From JANNWF01 sp052390415 (GTDB taxonomy: Bacteria > Pseudomonadota > Gammaproteobacteria > Xanthomonadales > Xanthomonadaceae), in assembly GCA_052390415.1 (NCBI GenBank), contig JBQTGY010000045.1, positions 1 through 64,000 on the forward strand: a stretch of 64,000 nt of DNA. The letters run 5' to 3'. Each line of letters begins with the position of its first letter. Position 1 is the first letter of the stretch. Made by a program: the position numbers and the translations under genes. Positions 59,444-64,000 of this stretch are shown in pieces. The notes under the pieces were generated by a model. That model was not told where the DNA came from and made no database searches. It saw only the letters and a list, made by a program, of their open reading frames with translations.

Positions 59444-60343
59444 GTGAAAAAGACAGGCGGGTGGCGCTGGCGGGTGCCGCTCGGGGGCATTTTGCTGACG
59501 ATGCACGGCATGGTTCTGGGCGCTGACAACAGCGACACATCCGCTCTGGCCGCGAACGCTGCTTCGATCAGTGCCGCTTCGATCAGTGCAGATTCGAGCG
59601 GTTCCGAATCCATCGCCGCCGATATCGACGGCCCCACCGCCGGTTGGCGCTATCACGGGCTTGGCACCTGGGCCGACGAGGCACGCGTCGCCTATCCGAC
59701 TCCGCCGATTGATCGCGGTGCACAACGCGGACGCACCTTGATTCAAGGCCGCCTGCGCGGGGTCGATGCCACGCGTCGTGCGCAGACCCTGGCCGTGAAC
59801 GGCAATCCGCTGCCGTTGTATGCCGATGCCGAAGGTCGTTTCGCGCGGCCATATGCGTTCGGCGCTGGCTCCAATAGCGTGGCGGTCAGCAGCGCCGATG
59901 GCGTGGCCTTGCGCAAGGTTCAATTTTACGAAGCCAATACCCAACGCACACCGGCGCGTATTCGCATCGTGTTGGGTTGGGATGACCCCGGCGCGGAAGT
60001 CGACCTGCATGTGCTGACCCCGGATGGCCAGCATGCGTACTGGGCTGATCCGGTGATGTCGAATGGCGGCGGTCTGGATGTCGACAGCGTCGACGGCCCC
60101 GGCCCGGAGGTGTTCAGCATGACCGCGCCCCTGCGCGGAAGTTATGCGATCTACATCAACTACTGGGGCAACCTCGGTGCGGGTGGTTACAACTTCGTTG
60201 CCGGCAGCAATGACAAGCCAATGATCACGACGCAGGTGACCTTGGTGTTTGACGAAAATACGGTCAACGAAAAGCGGGAGAATTTCGTGGTGCCGTTGCG
60301 CGCCATTGGTGATCTGCAGTTGATCAAGTCGTTTCGCTATTGA
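59444..60343 (+). CDS. yfaP: DUF2135 protein (YfaP-like)
   Basis: A 299-residue exported protein: signal peptide, a Ser/Ala-rich linker with a 15-base duplication encoding ASISA twice, a beta domain (GRTLIQGRLRGVDATRRAQTLAVNGNPLPLYADAEGRF) and the C-terminal DUF2135 domain (IRIVLGWDDPGAEVDLHVLTPDGQHAYWADP to SYAIYINYWGN). The start is GTG 59444 with AGGAG 8 bases upstream. First gene of a yfa-type cluster; in E. coli yfaP sits with yfaS, yfaT, yfaQ and yfaA. Confidence 0.88.
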   Translation: MKKTGGWRWRVPLGGILLTMHGMVLGADNSDTSALAANAASISAASISADSSGSESIAADIDGPTAGWRYHGLGTWADEARVAYPTPPIDRGAQRGRTLIQGRLRGVDATRRAQTLAVNGNPLPLYADAEGRFARPYAFGAGSNSVAVSSADGVALRKVQFYEANTQRTPARIRIVLGWDDPGAEVDLHVLTPDGQHAYWADPVMSNGGGLDVDSVDGPGPEVFSMTAPLRGSYAIYINYWGNLGAGGYNFVAGSNDKPMITTQVTLVFDENTVNEKRENFVVPLRAIGDLQLIKSFRY

Positions 60344-60433
60344 GCATGCGGCAACCGACACCTTCGACATGATTTTGTTCGAGCATCCCCACGCACCTTT
60401 TCTTTGCGGCGCTGACGCGCCAGCAGGCCATTC

Positions 60434-62173
60434 ATGAGCAGCACTGAAGCCACTCCCAGCTCTCCACCCGTTGCCACGCGTCGCGGTCGCAAACTTGCTT
60501 TGACACTGGGCTTGCTACTGCCACTGGCCACGGCCGGCTATTTCGGCTGGCGCGCACTACAGGTGCCTGTGACCACCGCGGTGGACGCCGGTGCCGAGTA
60601 CAGCGCTCTGCAACTTGATCTGGGCAAGCCGGATGCATTGATCCAGACCCGCTCGCTCTCAACGCTGCCGCGCGATCTGTTGCAAGTGCCGCTGTTGCGC
60701 GACTTGTTGACCGAAGACTTTGTCTTCTATTACGAGCATCACGCGGATCGACTGGGCCTGACCGGCAGCCTGCGCCGGATTGCCTATGAGCACGATCTTG
60801 AGTGGCGCGACACGCTGATTCGCGAGCTGCTGGACGCGCCCGCCGAAGTCGCGCTGTGGCGCGGCGGCGACGGCAAGTTGCGGCATAGCTTGATCCGCAT
60901 CGAACTCGGCGAGATGGCCGGTATGTTGCCGTCCTTGGCCGCGGCGGCCAGCAACGACAGCCAGCTGAGTCAGGTGGGCGAGTTGCAGGGCAAGCGGTCT
61001 GCATTGCCGCTGTATCGACTGCGCTACAACTCGCAACGCGCCGTCCTGTTCGCCATCGACGACAAACAATTGCTGCTGGTTGGTTCGGCCGGCATGCTGC
61101 AATCCACCGCCGCCGAGAACAGTCCCATCGGGCGCGTACAGGCCGGGCAACTGCAGGCCATGCTGGCCGGCAAACAAGCCATCAGCGAACGCTTCGGTTT
61201 GCCGGAAAAATTCGCCACTCATCGCCTGACCGTGAGCGCGGACTACCTGACCATGGGTTATGGCCACTTTGTGCCGCAGTTGGCCGGCCTGCGTCTGGAC
61301 ATGGATGACCACGGCTGGCGCAGTTTTGTCGCCCTCAATGCCGTGCCCGATTCGGCCATGCAGTTTCAGCCGCTGTGGTTGGCCATGCCGATGGGCGCCA
61401 GCGCCTGCGTCGCGGTGCCGGTGTCGGCCAAGCACCTGCAATCGCTGACCAAGCGTTTGGGTGGCGGCAACACCTTGCCGGCCGGCTTGCAAACCGCCTT
61501 CGCTGGACCGGCGGCGCTGTGTTGGTATCCGCAGTCGCGGCTGCACACACCGCTGCTGGTAACCCAATTGGCAGACGATCCGGCAGCACCGTCGCGGGCT
61601 GACCGAAACGATAGAGACCGATTCGACAAAGACCTCGGCTCCGCATTTGACGCGATGATCGGTGCCTTCGAACCCAATGTTGACGACGGTCGTTTGCCGG
61701 TGACAACGACCATCGATGCGGAGGCTTCGCGTTGGCAGCGGGTGGTCGGATCGACCTGGGGGCTGCATGCGACCTCCGACCTGCAGCCCGCGGTAGCGCT
61801 GAGCAGCGACCGCTACTTCCGGGTCAGCCTGGCGCGCCAAGGCAAGACCCTGTTGTTTTCGCTGGATGAACAATTGGTCGAGCAAGCCCTGAGCACGTTG
61901 CAGAAGCGTTTTCCACCGCTCGCCGAACAACTGCCGGATACGCGCGTGCCGCTGTATCTGGCGCCGAAGTCGTTGGCGCAGTTGCTTGAACAGGAAACCC
62001 TGCGCAGTTTGCCGGCCGACGTCGAGGCAGTGTTTCGCAACGCCGCCGAGGCGCATCTGTTGCCGAAGTTGCGGGCAATGGGCGAACAACCGCCGTATGC
62101 CGTGAGTCTGCCGGCTGAGCCGGATGCCGACTCGAACTGGACCTGGCTGCCGCTGCAGTGGACAGCGCTGTGA
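60434..62173 (+). CDS. yfaA: DUF2138 protein (YfaA-like)
   Basis: A 579-residue protein with one N-terminal membrane anchor (KLALTLGLLLPLATAGYFGW) and a large periplasmic part characteristic of DUF2138: LDLGKPDALIQTRSLSTLPRDLLQVPLLRDLLTEDFVFYYEHHADRLGLTGSLRRIAYEH near the start and LDEQLVEQALSTLQKRFPPL near the end. Known only as a neighbour of bacterial alpha-2-macroglobulin genes. Its stop overlaps the next start as GTGA (62170-62173). Confidence 0.9.
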   Translation: MSSTEATPSSPPVATRRGRKLALTLGLLLPLATAGYFGWRALQVPVTTAVDAGAEYSALQLDLGKPDALIQTRSLSTLPRDLLQVPLLRDLLTEDFVFYYEHHADRLGLTGSLRRIAYEHDLEWRDTLIRELLDAPAEVALWRGGDGKLRHSLIRIELGEMAGMLPSLAAAASNDSQLSQVGELQGKRSALPLYRLRYNSQRAVLFAIDDKQLLLVGSAGMLQSTAAENSPIGRVQAGQLQAMLAGKQAISERFGLPEKFATHRLTVSADYLTMGYGHFVPQLAGLRLDMDDHGWRSFVALNAVPDSAMQFQPLWLAMPMGASACVAVPVSAKHLQSLTKRLGGGNTLPAGLQTAFAGPAALCWYPQSRLHTPLLVTQLADDPAAPSRADRNDRDRFDKDLGSAFDAMIGAFEPNVDDGRLPVTTTIDAEASRWQRVVGSTWGLHATSDLQPAVALSSDRYFRVSLARQGKTLLFSLDEQLVEQALSTLQKRFPPLAEQLPDTRVPLYLAPKSLAQLLEQETLRSLPADVEAVFRNAAEAHLLPKLRAMGEQPPYAVSLPAEPDADSNWTWLPLQWTAL

Positions 62174-62829
62174 TTCCTCGCCATATCCGGTCATTGCCAT
62201 CGCGGCTCGCCATGCTGGCGCTGTGCGCCTTGGGCTTGTTGAGCGCGGCAAGTGCTTCGAGCAATTCGCTCGATCCGCAACAAAGCGACGTCTTCCGCGC
62301 CTGGTTCGTGCGCATCGTGCAGGAACAACTGCGGCAAGGGCCGAGCCCGCGTTGGCAACAACAGGACTGCGCGGGCCTGGTGCGTTTTGCGGCGAACGAG
62401 GCCTTGAAGCCGCACGACGCCAAATGGCTGCGCAGCATGGGCATGTCGAACGCCTACCTGCCGCCCGAGGCACAACTCAGCGCGGACCAGCGCCTGCTGG
62501 CGCAACGCTGGGATCAAGGCGGCGGCGGGATCGGCCCGTATGTCACCGCGATCAAGTTGATCCAGCACAACAGCGAGCCGGTGGGCCGCGATGTCGCCCA
62601 CGCGCGTCCTGGCGATCTACTGTTTTTTGATCAGGGCGACGATCAACACCTGATGATCTGGATGGGCCGTTATCTGGCTTATCACACCGGCAGCGCGCGG
62701 CCGGGTGATAACGGCTTGCGCGCGCTCAGCCTGCCTCAACTCATGCACTTCAAGGACACGCGGTGGATACCACACGCAAACAATCCGGACTTCATTGGCG
62801 TGTTCCGTCTGCGCTTTCTTGCCCGATGA
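62170..62829 (+). CDS. yfaT: DUF1175 protein (YfaT-like), NlpC/P60-like fold
   Basis: A 219-residue exported protein. QQDCAGLVRFAANEAL has a Cys in the position of a papain-like nucleophile, and ARPGDLLFFDQGDDQHLMIWMGRYLAYHTG carries the matching His, the pattern of an NlpC/P60-type fold; that comparison is mine and enzymatic activity is not shown. GTG 62170 was chosen because it gives the GTGA overlap and a signal peptide directly at the N-terminus. The stop overlaps the yfaS start as ATGA (62826-62829). Confidence 0.86.
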   Translation: MIPRHIRSLPSRLAMLALCALGLLSAASASSNSLDPQQSDVFRAWFVRIVQEQLRQGPSPRWQQQDCAGLVRFAANEALKPHDAKWLRSMGMSNAYLPPEAQLSADQRLLAQRWDQGGGGIGPYVTAIKLIQHNSEPVGRDVAHARPGDLLFFDQGDDQHLMIWMGRYLAYHTGSARPGDNGLRALSLPQLMHFKDTRWIPHANNPDFIGVFRLRFLAR

Positions 62830-64000
62830 AGATCGCCGAAAAGAGCAGCCACTCGATGCGCACACGCGCAAGCCAACGCATGCTCGGACTGCTCGCGGCG
62901 AGCGCGCTGTTGCTTGCCGCGCCCATCCTGCATGCCCAACAAGACGACAGCGTGCCCAGCAGCGGCTACACCCAACTGCAAGGTGAGCCTTTTTTCCTGC
63001 TTGCGGACAGTAGCTATGGCAGCGATGAAGTCGCCAAGGTCCGCCTGGAAGCGCCCGGCCGCGACTACCGCCGCTTCAACATGGAGCCCTATGGCGGTGC
63101 CGACATCCGCGTCTACCGCATCGAGCAGCCGCTGGAGTTCTTGCAGAAACAGAAGAATCTGCACCGCGTGCAGGTCGATGCCCAGTATCAAGGCGAAGGC
63201 CTCGCCAACACCCTGGCCTATCTGTGGGATCACTGGTATCGGCAGTCGCGGCGAGCGATGCAGAAGGCGTTTTCGGTCGAGGCGCGCAAGCAGGTGGTGG
63301 CCGAAGTCCCGGCGCTGCAAACCGGCCCGACAATCACCGAGCCGACCGAGTTTGAACACGCACCTCAGTTCGCGCCGCTGCCGGGTTTGCCGTTGGTGGA
63401 TGAGTTCCGTTATCCGTTGTGGGATGCCAAACCCATCGCTCCGCCCGAGGGCGTGTTGCTGCCGGGTTCATCCAGCGAGTTCACCAGCCCGCAGGACGGC
63501 AACGTCTACATACCCTTGGGCAAACTCAAACCGGGTTTGTACGTGGTCGAAGCGCTGATCGGCCGCTTCCGCGCGACGACCGTGGTGTTCGTCGCCAACA
63601 CCGTCGCGATCAGCAAGATCGCCGGCAATGAATTGCTGGTGTGGACGGCGCACAAGCGCGAAGGCACGGCGGTAGCCAACGCTCAGTTGTTGTGGAGCGA
63701 TGGCGTTGGCGTGCTGACCAGCGGCACGTCGGATGGCGACGGCCTGCTGCGCCTGCAACATGCGAGCCCCGAGCGCTCCTACGTGTTGGGTGAAGACGCC
63801 GAGGGCGGTGTATTCGTCTCCGAGAACTTCTATTACGACAGCGAGATTTACGATACCAAGTTGTACGGTTTCACCGACCGGCCGTTGTACCGACCCGGCG
63901 ATTGGGTGGCGGTCAAGATCATCGGCCGCGAGTTCAAGAATGCGCGCACGTCGGTCAAGGCAAAAGACGCGCGCATCGCGCTGTCGGTGCTGGATGCCAA
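62826..64000 (+). CDS. yfaS: Bacterial alpha-2-macroglobulin (YfaS-like), 5' part
   Basis: The frame runs off the right edge after 391 codons. A signal peptide (MLGLLAASALLLAAPILHAQ) is followed by MG1-type sequence, PLPGLPLVDEFRYPLWDAKPIAPPEGVLLPGSSSEF and then the MG2 motif GFTDRPLYRPGDWVAVKIIGRE near residue 360. This is the arrangement of large E. coli YfaS-type alpha-2-macroglobulins (about 1500 residues), thought to trap proteases in the periplasm. The bait region and thioester, if present, lie outside this window. Confidence 0.88.
   Translation, partial: MKIAEKSSHSMRTRASQRMLGLLAASALLLAAPILHAQQDDSVPSSGYTQLQGEPFFLLADSSYGSDEVAKVRLEAPGRDYRRFNMEPYGGADIRVYRIEQPLEFLQKQKNLHRVQVDAQYQGEGLANTLAYLWDHWYRQSRRAMQKAFSVEARKQVVAEVPALQTGPTITEPTEFEHAPQFAPLPGLPLVDEFRYPLWDAKPIAPPEGVLLPGSSSEFTSPQDGNVYIPLGKLKPGLYVVEALIGRFRATTVVFVANTVAISKIAGNELLVWTAHKREGTAVANAQLLWSDGVGVLTSGTSDGDGLLRLQHASPERSYVLGEDAEGGVFVSENFYYDSEIYDTKLYGFTDRPLYRPGDWVAVKIIGREFKNARTSVKAKDARIALSVLDA

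Noticed and set aside
60659..62473. Minus-strand open frame of 604 codons
   Set aside because: Antisense to the DUF2138 and DUF1175 genes; no recognisable domain.

Overview
The window is about 64 kb of high-GC DNA that reads as a chromosomal segment of a Gammaproteobacterium of the order Lysobacterales/Xanthomonadales, probably Rhodanobacteraceae-like. This rests on the GC-rich codon use, an ECF43-type sigma factor next to a Ser/Thr kinase with TPRs, a C-terminal IFADGFE tail on a secreted protein, DUF6768/DUF6159/DUF6265-type proteins and a yfaPATS-like cluster. No rRNA, tRNA, CRISPR array or complete insertion sequence was found.

Layout. 0-8.3 kb: Ca/Na antiporter, ECF sigma factor with a coupled membrane partner, HIT protein, a TetR-controlled SDR-MDR-thioesterase operon with two matching palindromic operators, a DJ-1/PfpI protein and a truncated hemoglobin. 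8.3-21 kb: Ser/Thr kinase and convergent ECF sigma factor, secreted proteins including a large M64-type metalloprotease, an outer-membrane barrel, and an aldo/keto reductase with a DUF6064 protein. 21-26.9 kb: an accessory stretch of unrecognised genes, including a tightly coupled operon of a small membrane peptide, a four-helix membrane protein and two lipoprotein-like proteins, flanked by decayed DNA. 26.9-34 kb: a multi-domain hybrid histidine kinase overlapping a REC-EAL phosphodiesterase, then an ADOP-type ABC permease.

34-45.7 kb is an accessory island. Four copies, all in one orientation, of a ~110-bp element with inverted ends (34069, 37509, 41059, 45567) punctuate it. Between them lie an AAA ATPase, an AbiTii-domain protein, a winged-helix/AbiEii-like nucleotidyltransferase pair under a 28-bp palindrome, a truncated ABC permease fused to an element, an AraC regulator, hipBA, a DUF1778-GNAT toxin-antitoxin pair and a MazG-like protein. 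This is the part most worth following up.

45.7-64 kb is more ordinary: a TonB-dependent receptor, a NarL-type two-component pair, an S9 peptidase, a secreted six-hairpin-like protein, a VTT-domain/mercuric-reductase-like fusion, a DUF6159 membrane protein and, running off the right edge, the yfaP-yfaA-yfaT-yfaS cluster (DUF2135, DUF2138, DUF1175, bacterial alpha-2-macroglobulin), a probable envelope protease-trap system.
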